Assembly: GCF_013410565.1 (NCBI RefSeq)
Contig: NZ_JACCFO010000001.1
Span: 2,604,001 to 2,668,000, forward strand
Reading direction: 5' to 3'
Length of the DNA: 64,000 bases
DNA from: Streptomonospora nanhaiensis
GTDB taxonomy: Bacteria > Actinomycetota > Actinomycetes > Streptosporangiales > Streptosporangiaceae
Shown: in pieces, positions 45,728-53,211 of the stretch
Layout of the letters: the number at the start of each line of letters is the position of its first letter
How positions within the stretch are numbered: the stretch's first letter is position 1
The notes under the pieces: generated by a model
Seen by the model: the letters and a program-made list of their open reading frames with translations, nothing else
Database searches by the model: none
Told to the model about the DNA's origin: nothing
Position numbers and translations under genes: made by a program

Positions 45728-47842
45728 ATGGACATCGCCGTGTCAGTGGTCGTGCCGGCCTACAACACCGCAGCCGGCATCGTGCGCGGCATCGACTCTC
45801 TCCGGGCGCAGTCGCTGCCGCGCGACCGCTTCGAGGTGATCTACGTCGACGACGGCTCCACCGACGGCACCGGCGACCTCCTCGACTCCGAACTCGCCGG
45901 CGAACCCAACTTCACCGTCGTGCACATCGCCAACTCCGGCTGGCCGGGCCGCCCCCGCAACGTCGGCGTCGACCACGCGCGCGGCGAGTACGTGTTCTTC
46001 ATGGACGACGACGACCGCTTCGCGCCCGAGGCGCTCGAACGCATGCTGCGCGCCGCCGAGCGCGACAGCGCCGACATCGTCATCGGCCGTGTCGCCGGGT
46101 TCGGCCGCACCGCCCCGCGCGAGGTCTTCCAGCAGCCGATGTCCAACGGCTCGCTGCGCACCCACCCCATCCTCCTCAGCACCCTCACCGTGCAGAAGCT
46201 GTTCCGCCGGCGCTTCCTGCTCGACAACGGGCTGCGCTTCGCCGAGGGCCGGGTGCGCCTTGAGGACCACATGTTCATGCTGCGCGCCTACCTGGCCACC
46301 GAGCGCGTCTCGGTCGTGCACGACTACACCTGCTACCACTGGATCCGCAACCAGGGATTCGGCAACATCTCCTTCGCGCCCAAGGAGCCCGCCGACTTCC
46401 TCGGCAGCGTCGAGCGCCTCTTCGACATCATCGACGACCACGTCGAGCCCGGCGCCTTCCGCGACCGGCTCATCGCCCACTGGTACCGCTCCAAGCTGCT
46501 GGGCCTCTTCCAGGGCCGCAAGTTCCTGCGCCAGGACCACGGCCGCATCGCCGAGATGCAGGAGGTCGCCGCCGACCTCGTCCGGCGCCGCGTGCCCGCC
46601 TCCGCCGCCCGCCGGGTGAACGCCATCACCCGGCTGCGCGCCGCCGCCCTGCTGCACGGCGACCCCGGCATGCTCCGCGCCGTCGCCGAGTTCGAGTCCG
46701 ACATCGCCCACCGCACCCGCATCACCGGGTTCAGGTGGACCGGCCCCGAACTCGGCGTCGACGTGGAGTCCACCGTCGTCCGCTCCTCCACCGGCCGCCC
46801 CCTGGAGTTCCTGCGCGAGGGCGACCGCACCTACTGGGACCTGCCCGCCGACCTCCTCGCCGTGCCCGAGATCAAGGCCGCCGCCGAGGTCGGCCGCGAA
46901 CTCCCCCGGATCAGCCTGCGCGCCTTCGCCACCCGCTCCGGCGACCCCGCCGTGCTGCGGCTGCCGCTGGAGCCCCAGGTGCACGAGGACCCCTCCGGCG
47001 ACGGCCGCTTCCACGTGCGGCTGACCGGAACCGTCCGCGTGGACACCGCCCGCGCCAACCACGGCCGGCCCTTCACCGGCACGTGGTGCTTCCACACCCG
47101 GATCGACGTCGGCGGCGCCGCCCACAACGACCCGCTGGCCGAGCACACCCCCGAGGCCGAGGCCGTCCGCGCGCCCGCGTTCGTGCACTCCGACCTCGGC
47201 AGCCGCTTCCTCAACCCCTACTGGAACAACGACGGCCGGCTCGCGCTGTCGGACAAGGGCAGCTGGCGGCCGCTGCGGCGCGCGCTGCGCACCGGCGTGC
47301 CCGCCACCGTCACCCGCACCCCCGGCGGCCTGCGGCTGGAGATCCCGCTGGCGGTGCAGCCCGCCGACACCGCCGTGCCGCTGACCCTGCGCTGCGTCCG
47401 CGAGGGCCGCGACCCGATCACGGTGGTGGGCCGGGTCGCCGCGCCGGAGCGCCGCGCGGAGCCGCCGCGGGCCCACGGCACGGAGCTGCCCATGGCGGTG
47501 CTCACGGCCACCGTTCCCACGCCCCCGGCCCGGCTGGGCACCTGGCGCGTCGAGGTCGGCGACGCCGGGCGGGTGACCGAACTCGGCCCCGTGCTGGCGT
47601 GGGGCCCATGGGGCTGGCGCCTCTCGTCCGGTCCGGGCCTGCGGTCGCTGGCGCGCGGTGCCCGGCGCCACGCGCGCGGGCTGCTCGGTGGCGCCCGCGC
47701 CCGGCTGCGCGGCGGTACCCGGTCGGCCGGGGGCACCTCGGGCGCGGCGGCGGGCGCCGTGCCCCCGCCGCGCCCGCGCACCGAGGGCCCCGCGCCCGCC
47801 GCGGACACCGCGCCCGCTCCGGTGGCCTCACACGAGCGGTAG
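45728..47842 (+). CDS. GT2-family glycosyltransferase with C-terminal extension
   Basis: 704 residues. N-terminal GT-A domain: VSVVVPAYNTAAGI, the nucleotide-binding VIYVDDGSTDGTG, the DxD-like FFMDDDDRFAPEAL, and LEDHMFMLRAYL with the catalytic-base ED. This arrangement is close to the wall-teichoic-acid TarP/TarS-like and related GT2 enzymes. A beta-rich region of ~300 residues follows and then an Arg/Pro-rich tail. No signal peptide, so it should act in the cytoplasm on a polymer or lipid-linked acceptor. ATG with GGGGGAAC upstream. Stand-alone; acceptor unknown. Confidence 0.83.
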   Translation: MDIAVSVVVPAYNTAAGIVRGIDSLRAQSLPRDRFEVIYVDDGSTDGTGDLLDSELAGEPNFTVVHIANSGWPGRPRNVGVDHARGEYVFFMDDDDRFAPEALERMLRAAERDSADIVIGRVAGFGRTAPREVFQQPMSNGSLRTHPILLSTLTVQKLFRRRFLLDNGLRFAEGRVRLEDHMFMLRAYLATERVSVVHDYTCYHWIRNQGFGNISFAPKEPADFLGSVERLFDIIDDHVEPGAFRDRLIAHWYRSKLLGLFQGRKFLRQDHGRIAEMQEVAADLVRRRVPASAARRVNAITRLRAAALLHGDPGMLRAVAEFESDIAHRTRITGFRWTGPELGVDVESTVVRSSTGRPLEFLREGDRTYWDLPADLLAVPEIKAAAEVGRELPRISLRAFATRSGDPAVLRLPLEPQVHEDPSGDGRFHVRLTGTVRVDTARANHGRPFTGTWCFHTRIDVGGAAHNDPLAEHTPEAEAVRAPAFVHSDLGSRFLNPYWNNDGRLALSDKGSWRPLRRALRTGVPATVTRTPGGLRLEIPLAVQPADTAVPLTLRCVREGRDPITVVGRVAAPERRAEPPRAHGTELPMAVLTATVPTPPARLGTWRVEVGDAGRVTELGPVLAWGPWGWRLSSGPGLRSLARGARRHARGLLGGARARLRGGTRSAGGTSGAAAGAVPPPRPRTEGPAPAADTAPAPVASHER

Positions 47843-47905
47843 CCGGGACGGCGGGCGGCTCCCGTTGGCGGCCGCCCGCCCCCGGCGGTCCGCCCGGTAT
47901 TGCGG

Positions 47906-47934
47906 GTGACGGGTGCGGCCGTGTCGGGTAGGGT
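47906..47934 (+). promoter_or_regulatory. Promoter for the leaderless exporter leader peptide
   Basis: GTGACG (47906-47911), 17-nt spacer, TAGGGT (47929-47934), then 7 nt to GTG at 47942. Spacing implies that transcription begins at the leader's start codon. Confidence 0.55.
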
Positions 47935-47941
47935 GCGGGGC

Positions 47942-48007
47942 GTGTCGAGTCCAGAGGCGTCCAAGGTGGGGGCTTTCGGTCACCCCGTCAGCCCCCTGAA
48001 CCCCTGA
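47942..48007 (+). CDS. Leader peptide before the chloramphenicol-type exporter (21 aa)
   Basis: Encodes MSSPEASKV then GAFGHPVSPLNP and a TGA stop; no ribosome site, but the GTG is 7 nt after a -10 box, so leaderless translation is likely. It lies 114 nt upstream of the exporter gene, with a perfect 18-nt palindrome (48024-48041) and a GTGACC/GGTCAC inverted repeat at about 48077-48100 in between. Exporter genes of the cmlA/cmx group are known to be controlled by ribosome stalling on such leaders; that this one works the same way is inference. Confidence 0.6.
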   Translation: MSSPEASKVGAFGHPVSPLNP

Positions 48008-48121
48008 TTCCCCGGCCCTGAGCGCCGCCGCGCGCGGCGGCCCGCTGCGGGCGTCGGGGCGGCAACGGCTGCGCGGTGACCAGACGAGTCGTCCGGTCAC
48101 TCACCACCTCGGAGCCACTCG

Positions 48122-49300
48122 ATGCCGCTTCCGCTCTACCTGCTCGCCCTGGCCGTGTTCGCCATGGGCACCTCGGAGTTCATGCTCGCCGGCCTGCTGC
48201 CGGACATCGCCACCGACCTCGGTGTCCCGGTGGCCACGGCGGGCCTGCTGACCTCGGCCTTCGCCGTCGGCATGGTCGCGGGCGCCCCGCTCATGGCGGC
48301 GCTGTCGCGCACCTGGCCCCGGCGGACCGCGCTGCTGTGCTTCCTCGGCCTGTTCCTGGGCGCCCACGTCGCGGGCGCCCTCACCGGCGCCTTCGCGGTG
48401 CTGTTCGCGACCCGCGTGGTCGCGGCGCTGGCCAACGCCGGGTTCCTGGCGGTCGCGATGACCACCGCCGCCGCACTCGTTCCGCCCGACCGCACGGGGC
48501 GCGCGCTGGCGGTCCTGCTGGGGGGCACCACGCTCGCGACCATCGCCGGGGTGCCCGGCGGCGCGCTGCTGGGCGCCCTGCTCGACTGGCGCGCGACGTT
48601 CTGGGCGGTCGCGCTGCTGTGCGTGCCCGCGGCGCTGGGCGTGCTGCGCGGGATCCCCGCGGGCCCCGCGGCCGACCGCGGCGCGCCCGCTCCGGCCCTG
48701 CGCCGCGAACTGGCCCGACTGCGGAGCCCGCGCCTGCTCCTGGTCATGGCACTGGGCGCGCTGGTCAACGCGGCGACCTTCGGCACCTTCACCTTCCTCG
48801 CCACCATCGCCACCGGCACCGCCGGCCTGGACGAACTGTGGGTGCCCGCGGTGCTGGTGCTGTTCGGCCTGGGCTCCTTCGCCGGCGTCACCGCCGCCGG
48901 ACGGCTGTCGGACCGCCGTCCCGGGCTCGTGGTCGCGGTCACCGGGCCGCTGCTGCTCGTCGGCTGGATCGCGCTCGGGTTGAGCGCCGCCCACCCGGCG
49001 GCGCTGCCGGCACTGGTGTTCGCGCAGGGCGCGCTCTCCTTCGCCCTCGGCGGCACGCTGATCGCGCGGGTGCTCTACGCGGCCGCGGGCGCGCCCACCA
49101 TGGCGGGCTCCTACGCCACCGCCGCCCTCAACGTGGGCGCCGCGGCCGGCCCCGCCGTCGCCGCGGCGGCGCTGGGCACGGCTGCGGCCGGCCTCGGCCC
49201 GGTGTGGGCCAGCGCCGCCCTGGTGGCGGCCGCGCTCCTGGTGGCGGCGCCGTTCCCACGCGCCCTGGCGGGCGCCGCGCGCCCGGCGGAGCGGGTCTAG
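48122..49300 (+). CDS. Cmx/CmlR-type MFS chloramphenicol exporter
   Basis: 392 residues, the same length as I recall for Streptomyces CmlR, with twelve helices. The N-terminus PLPLYLLALAVFAMGTSEFMLAGLLPDIATDLGV and the segments NAGFLAVAMTTAAALVPPDRTGRALAVLLGG, GVPGGALLGALLDWRATFWA and GAPTMAGSYATAALNVGAAAGP closely follow the Cmx/CmlR chloramphenicol exporters of actinomycetes. It would use the proton gradient to expel chloramphenicol or a related phenicol. ATG at 48122 follows a weak ribosome site (GGAG at 48112-48115). Probably inducible through the upstream leader. Confidence 0.85.
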   Translation: MPLPLYLLALAVFAMGTSEFMLAGLLPDIATDLGVPVATAGLLTSAFAVGMVAGAPLMAALSRTWPRRTALLCFLGLFLGAHVAGALTGAFAVLFATRVVAALANAGFLAVAMTTAAALVPPDRTGRALAVLLGGTTLATIAGVPGGALLGALLDWRATFWAVALLCVPAALGVLRGIPAGPAADRGAPAPALRRELARLRSPRLLLVMALGALVNAATFGTFTFLATIATGTAGLDELWVPAVLVLFGLGSFAGVTAAGRLSDRRPGLVVAVTGPLLLVGWIALGLSAAHPAALPALVFAQGALSFALGGTLIARVLYAAAGAPTMAGSYATAALNVGAAAGPAVAAAALGTAAAGLGPVWASAALVAAALLVAAPFPRALAGAARPAERV

Positions 49301-49316
49301 CGCTCCCCCGCAGCGG

Positions 49317-49346
49317 CCCGGCGGGGGTGTCGCCGCCCCCGCCGGG
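49317..49346 (+). terminator. Terminator after the exporter gene
   Basis: An 11-bp perfect G/C stem (49317-49327 with 49336-49346) and 8-nt loop begins 17 nt after the exporter stop codon. No T-tract. Confidence 0.6.
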
Positions 49347-49450
49347 TATCGGCGTGTCACGGCGGGGTTGCGGAGCGGTTCGGCCACGCAGGGTGACAAT
49401 GGCCAGACAGCAGGGTCCCGCACCTCACCCGCATCAGCAAGGAGGCCCCC

Positions 49451-49765
49451 GTGGTCGAGTACCGTTCCGCCCAGTCCCGGCCCGCACCGCCCACGCTGCC
49501 CCGCTCCGCCGAACGCGGGCACCTCTCGCGCCTGGCCACCGCCCTCACCCGCTACGGCGTGTGGGCCCGGGTCATCGACGACGCCGCCCCCTACCTGCGC
49601 GTGAGCAACCCCGAGTCCGACTACGCGGTCGAGGACGTGCTGTGCGAGCGCCGCGCCCACGACCACGCGTTCCTGGCGTCCTTCGGGGTCTACCTGGGCA
49701 GCAGCGACAGCCTCGACCTGACCGCGCGCAAGGTCGCCTGGCTCGTCGGCGCCATCAAGGAGTAG
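49451..49765 (+). CDS. Conserved-looking hypothetical protein (104 aa)
   Basis: GTG start with CAAGGAGG 5 nt upstream. Soluble, mixed alpha/beta composition, one Cys (DVLCERRAHDH), no helix-turn-helix, signal or membrane segment. The core ALTRYGVWARVIDDAAPYLRVSNPESDYAVEDVLCER looks folded and the reading frame has normal codon bias. I do not recognise the family. The radical SAM gene follows 132 nt downstream in the same direction; whether they work together is unknown. Confidence 0.7.
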   Translation: MVEYRSAQSRPAPPTLPRSAERGHLSRLATALTRYGVWARVIDDAAPYLRVSNPESDYAVEDVLCERRAHDHAFLASFGVYLGSSDSLDLTARKVAWLVGAIKE

Positions 49766-49897
49766 CCGCGCCCGCCCGGCCTTCGGGGCGCCGCCCGCCT
49801 CGGCGGTGCGCACCCCTGTTGCTCACGGCGTCCGGTGAGTAGCATCCCCGTCTGTGCGCCGTGACCGTCCAGGGGAGCGCGCAGGGAGGAGCCGGTC

Positions 49898-50821
49898 ATT
49901 CTCAGCCTCGATGAACTGCCGATCGTGCACCTGGTCCTCAACACCGACTGCAACGCCTGGGACCGCCCCAACGCCCCGGGATCGCCGGGGGTCTGCCGGT
50001 TCTGCTACCGCGAACGCAACCGCGTCTCCACCGACCCCGACACCGTGCGCCGCGTCATCGACCTGGTCCGGGCCGAGTCCGCCGCCCGGCGGATCGTGTT
50101 TACCGGCGGGGATCCGGTCATGCCCTACGACAACCACCTCGAAGTCGCCCTGGCCCACGCCGCCGGCCTCGGCTTCGAGACCAACCTGCACACCAACGGG
50201 CTGCTGCTCGCCGACCGGTACCCGGGCCTGCGCGACCACGTGACGCTGTACTCCCTGGCCGTGGACGGCCCCGACGCCGCCACGGCCGACTGGTTCCGCG
50301 GCAGCGGCTACTTCGACCGCTTCACGGCCAACGTCGACATGCTCGTCGCCGACGGACGGCGTCTGGCGTTCAACACCTTCACGACCGGCGAAAGCGTGCG
50401 GCGGCTGCCGGAACTCGCCGAGCTGATCCGCGGCGTCGCCGCCCGCACCGAGGTGGAGTACTGGCTCATCTCGCAGTACCGGCCGATCGGGCGCGCCAAC
50501 CCCCGCAAGGCCGAGATCTACGGCTACGAACCGGCGGCGTTCACGGCGGCCGTGGACGCCGTCCGCGACACGGTCCCCGGTGTCGCGGTGTTCGCCCAGC
50601 CCACCCGGGCCCACGACGACCCCTACCCGTTCCGCGCGTGGATCCTGGCCGACGGCACGGTCACCGCCGACCTCGGCAGTGTGGCCGCCCCGCGCAACGC
50701 CGTGCTGGGCAGCATGCTCTCCGAGGGGCTGGAGCCGCTGATCCGCCGCGCGTTCGCGCTGCGCGACGCCCCGGACGAGGCGGCCCCGCCCGACCCGGGC
50801 CGGGCGCCCGCGCCGAGCTGA
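49898..50821 (+). CDS. Radical SAM enzyme with CX14CX2C cluster motif
   Basis: About 307 residues. Strand-1 region VHLVLNTDCNAWDRPN is followed by GVCRFCYRERN; the three cysteines are spaced C-x14-C-x2-C, not the usual C-x3-C-x2-C. The SAM-binding GGE-like motif is FTGGDPVMP and the barrel continues with FETNLHTNGLLLAD. A C-x14-C-x2-C spacing is known from some QueE enzymes, but length and context do not fit QueE. No SPASM domain is seen. Start: the only ribosome site (GGGAGGAG, 6-7 nt) precedes an ATT at 49898; the first in-frame GTG (49925) would begin inside strand 1. Product unknown. Confidence 0.75.
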   Translation: MLSLDELPIVHLVLNTDCNAWDRPNAPGSPGVCRFCYRERNRVSTDPDTVRRVIDLVRAESAARRIVFTGGDPVMPYDNHLEVALAHAAGLGFETNLHTNGLLLADRYPGLRDHVTLYSLAVDGPDAATADWFRGSGYFDRFTANVDMLVADGRRLAFNTFTTGESVRRLPELAELIRGVAARTEVEYWLISQYRPIGRANPRKAEIYGYEPAAFTAAVDAVRDTVPGVAVFAQPTRAHDDPYPFRAWILADGTVTADLGSVAAPRNAVLGSMLSEGLEPLIRRAFALRDAPDEAAPPDPGRAPAPS

Positions 50822-50848
50822 CCGGCGGGCGCCCGGGGGCCGCCGAGG

Positions 50849-51856
50849 CTAGAGCGCCGCGGCCGGCTCCCGCGGCGCCGCCGACGGGAACGCCTTGCGG
50901 TAGTCGCTGGGCGAGACCCCGACCTGCTTGAGGAAGTGGTGCCGCAGGTTGTTGGCGGTGCCCAGCCCGCTCAGCTCGGCGACCTTCTCCACCGACAGGC
51001 CGGTGGACTCCAGCAGGGTCTGCGCCCGGGCCAGCCGCTCGTTGAGGAGCCACTGGAGCGGCGTGGTGCCGGTGGTCTCCTGGAGCCGCCGGTAGAACGT
51101 GCGCGGGCTCATGGCCGCCCGCCGCGCGAGGTCCTCGACCGTGATCGGCCGGTCCAGGTTGGCCCGCGCCCAGTCCAGGACGGGGGTCAGGCCCTGGGTG
51201 TCGGCGGCGGGCACCGACAGGTCGATGAACTGCGCCTGGCCGCCGGGCCGGTGCGCGGGCACGACCATGCGGCGCGCGAGCTGGTTGGCGACGTGCGCGC
51301 CGAGGTCGCGGCGGACCAGGTGCAGGCACAGGTCGAGCCCGGCGGACATCCCGGCGCTGGTCAGGACGTTGCCGTCGTCGGTGTAGAGGACGGAGTCGTC
51401 CACCCGCACAGCCGGGTAGCGCGCGGCGAGCTGGGCGGTGTGCATCCAGTGCGCGGTGGCGCGGCGGCCGTCGAGCAGGCCGGCCTCGGCCAGCGCGAAG
51501 GCGCCGGTGCACAGCGACACCATCCGGGCGCCCGCGTCGTGGGCGGCGCGCAGCGCCTCGGTCAGCTCCGGCGGCACGGGCGCGTCGGCGTCGACGCAGA
51601 CGTCGGGCACCGAGGCCACGATGACCGTGTCGGCGCGGACGAGATCGGCCAACCCGTGGGTGGTCCGCAGGGAGAAGCCCGGACCCGCGCCCGAGGAGCG
51701 GTGGGCGGTACCGCACAGCCACAGCTCGTACCAGGGGTCGGCGAGGTCCGGTTGCGGCTTGCCGAACACGGTGGCGGGGATGCTCAGCTCGTAGAGGTCC
51801 CAGGAGGGGATGCCGATCTCCTCGGGCACGACCAGGGCGACGGTTCCAGGGGTCAC
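50849..51856 (-). CDS. GlxA-family (DJ-1/PfpI + AraC) transcriptional regulator
   Basis: 335 residues. N-terminal DJ-1/PfpI-like domain (about 1-190) with the elbow ARMVSLCTGAFALAEAGLLDGRRATAHW, and C-terminal AraC-type double helix-turn-helix (ITVEDLARRAAMSPRTFYRRLQETTGTTPLQWLLNERLARAQTLL; AELSGLGTANNLRHHFLKQVGVSPSDYRK). Such proteins usually activate metabolic or detoxification genes; the ligand is unknown. Divergent from the PPOX-like remnant, which may once have been its target. GTG start at 51856. Confidence 0.9.
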   Translation of the reverse strand: MTPGTVALVVPEEIGIPSWDLYELSIPATVFGKPQPDLADPWYELWLCGTAHRSSGAGPGFSLRTTHGLADLVRADTVIVASVPDVCVDADAPVPPELTEALRAAHDAGARMVSLCTGAFALAEAGLLDGRRATAHWMHTAQLAARYPAVRVDDSVLYTDDGNVLTSAGMSAGLDLCLHLVRRDLGAHVANQLARRMVVPAHRPGGQAQFIDLSVPAADTQGLTPVLDWARANLDRPITVEDLARRAAMSPRTFYRRLQETTGTTPLQWLLNERLARAQTLLESTGLSVEKVAELSGLGTANNLRHHFLKQVGVSPSDYRKAFPSAAPREPAAAL

Positions 51857-51932
51857 CGCTCCATCCTAGAGCAGGCGTGGCAGGAAATTGGTGGAGGGCG
51901 TCACCGCTGCCACTGGCGGGCGCGGGAGGGCG

Positions 51933-52177
51933 CTGCGAGCCTGGGGAGCCCGGAGACCGACCGCCTGGTGGCGGACATCCCCATCCCTTGGAGCACGACA
52001 TGAATGCTGCTGGACCACACACCCACGGCCCCGCTCGGAGCCGGGTACCCGCTGGGCAACTTCTGGACCTCGCCCGAGGACCCGAAGCTGCACGTGCTCC
52101 GGCTGACGCCCTGGCGCGTCCAGGTCGTCCGCGGCCGGGACCTGCGCAGCCGGATCTGGCGCGCCGAGGAGCCGTAG
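51933..52177 (+). pseudogene. Remnant of a PPOX-family gene (internal deletion plus stop)
   Basis: One frame reads SLGSPETDRLVADIPIP, like the start of actinobacterial pyridoxamine-phosphate-oxidase-fold proteins, meets TGA at 52001-52003, then resumes at the adjacent ATG as LLDHTPTAPLGAGYPLGNFW...RLTPWRVQVVRGRDLRSRIW, like the C-terminal end of the same family. The central flavin-binding ~100 residues are missing. The downstream part alone is a 57-codon ORF (52004-52177) without a ribosome site. I read the locus as a deleted gene; the family assignment of both ends is from memory. Confidence 0.45.
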
Positions 52178-52199
52178 GCCGCCCGCGGAGAGGGCGGGA

Positions 52200-52243
52200 G
52201 GGCGGTCCTGCCCGGTGGCCGGCCCCACCGGGCAGGACCGCCC
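52200..52243. terminator. 19-bp perfect hairpin (H1)
   Basis: Arms 52200-52218 and 52225-52243 pair perfectly around a 6-nt loop. It lies just after the PPOX remnant on the plus strand and is the outermost of three stacked hairpins behind ssrA. Confidence 0.7.
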
Positions 52244-52256
52244 CCGGGAACACAAA

Positions 52257-52300
52257 AGGACCACCCCGCCAGGCGGCTCGCCGCCGAACAGGGTGGTCCT
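52257..52300 (-). terminator. Branched intrinsic terminator behind ssrA (H2)
   Basis: Outer 10-bp stem (52257-52266 with 52291-52300) enclosing a GGCGGC/GCCGCC inner hairpin. On the minus strand the stem is followed by a TTTTGTG tract. Same architecture and partly the same sequence as H3. Confidence 0.75.
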
Positions 52301-52335
52301 CCCCGGGGGGCCGCGGGATCGCCCCCGAAAAGACG

Positions 52336-52383
52336 AAGGGACGACCCCGCGAGGCGGTACACCGCCGAGCAGGGTCGCCCCTT
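52336..52383 (-). terminator. Intrinsic terminator of ssrA (H3)
   Basis: Outer 12-bp stem with one G-U or mismatch position (52336-52347 with 52372-52383), inner GGCGGT/ACCGCC hairpin, and TTTT a few nt beyond on the minus strand. It begins 4 nt after the tmRNA 3' end. Confidence 0.8.
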
Positions 52384-52387
52384 CCAA

Positions 52388-52758
52388 GGTGGAGGTGGCG
52401 GGAATCGAACCCGCGTCCTTCGATGACGCATCAGGGCTTCTCCGAGCGCAGTTCGTGCTGCCGTTCTCCTCGGCTCCAGCGCTCCCACGAACAGGTCGCT
52501 GACGAGCCCAGCCACGAAAGTGTCCCGCTCAGGCCCCGTGGCCTGATCTGAGCGGTAAGTCCCCTGAACGATGCCGGACACCGGGTCGAGGACGTACCCG
52601 GGCCGACAGAGTCGCTATCGCTTAGGCAGCGAGAGCGAACTCAGTGCGCTTGGAATTGGCACTTGTTGGTTTGCGAAAGCAGGATTAACGAGGTTACCTT
52701 CGCGATCCTCGGCTCGCTTCCCCCAATACGGCGACCGAAGTCGAAACCGATCACCCCC
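52388..52758 (-). ncRNA. ssrA: tmRNA
   Basis: Mature ends form the tRNA-Ala-like domain: 5' GGGGGTG pairs with 3' CACCTCC (52391-52397), preceded by the T-arm GGTTCGATTCC. The 3' ACC is encoded and the final A must be added. The tag reading frame (52622-52660 on the minus strand) encodes ANSKRTEFALAA and ends in TAA; the LAA end is the usual ClpXP degron. With SmpB it rescues stalled ribosomes. I recall the same tag in Thermobifida-type actinomycetes. smpB lies 2.5 kb upstream on the same strand. Total about 371 nt. Confidence 0.97.
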
Positions 52759-52820
52759 TGTGCAGTTTTCAACGGGCCGCGGCCCGCGCGAGGAACCCCG
52801 AGGAGTCCCCGTGTGGTCCC

Positions 52821-52850
52821 ACGTTACCGGTACAACGCGGGGACAGCCAA
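52821..52850 (-). promoter_or_regulatory. Promoter of ssrA
   Basis: Minus strand TTGGCT (52845-52850), 18-nt spacer, TAACGT (52821-52826). Transcription would start ~55 nt before the mature 5' end, leaving a leader for RNase P to remove. Confidence 0.55.
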
Positions 52851-52958
52851 GCCGATTCCCGCCGCCGAGGCCCGATCGGGATCTTTCGGCCGCCGGTCGG
52901 GGCGGTCACGCTCCGCGCGCCCCGGCGGGCCACCGCGCGCCCCCCGGACACGAAGAAT

Positions 52959-53002
52959 CCCTCGCGGGCGCGGACGGGAACCATCGACGCTGCCCGCGAG
53001 GG
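52959..53002 (-). terminator. Hairpin terminator at the end of the ftsEX-smpB-PBP transcript
   Basis: Perfect 11-bp stem (52959-52969 with 52992-53002), 22-nt loop, and ATTCTTCGT directly after it on the minus strand. A second 7-bp hairpin at 53004-53025 is followed by TTTCTCTT on the plus strand. Confidence 0.55.
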
Positions 53003-53035
53003 CGGCCGGCAGGGTCGGGCCGGCCTTTCTCTTCG

Positions 53036-53160
53036 GCAGGGCCTCCCCCGAGACGAGGTCCTGCTTACTCAGACTGGTTCCGCAACCCCCTTTGCGGTTC
53101 CAGTCACCCGGAAAGACGCAGCCCGGACGCCCGAAGGTTGCCTCTCCGCCCGATTTTTTT
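53036..53160 (+). ncRNA. 6C-like small RNA candidate
   Basis: Two hairpins with C-rich loops in tandem. First: 9-bp stem 53036-53044 with 53056-53064, loop starting CCCCC. Second: 53072-53105, two 6-bp stems split by a symmetric TT/TT internal loop, loop CCCCCT. A linker and then seven Ts (53154-53160) follow. GC content is visibly lower than in flanking DNA. Paired stem-loops each bearing a run of cytosines are the definition of the actinobacterial 6C RNA; here the runs are five C, one short of the name. The 3' T-run is not preceded by a clear terminator stem. No covariance-model search was possible. Confidence 0.55.
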
Positions 53161-53211
53161 CGCGGGCGCCCCGACCGGCCGCGGGCGGCCGGGGGGAGGC
53201 GACGCGAACCC

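Noticed and set aside
49898-50821. QueE (7-carboxy-7-deazaguanine synthase)
   Set aside because: The cysteine spacing matches some QueE proteins, but the chain is about 80 residues longer and queC, queD and tgt are not adjacent.
52388-52460. Stand-alone tRNA gene suggested by the GGTTCGATTCC T-arm
   Set aside because: No anticodon arm follows; the sequence is the 3' tRNA-like half of tmRNA.
53072-53105. Simple intrinsic terminator
   Set aside because: The hairpin has an internal TT/TT loop and is not followed directly by a T-run; with its neighbour it fits a structured RNA better.
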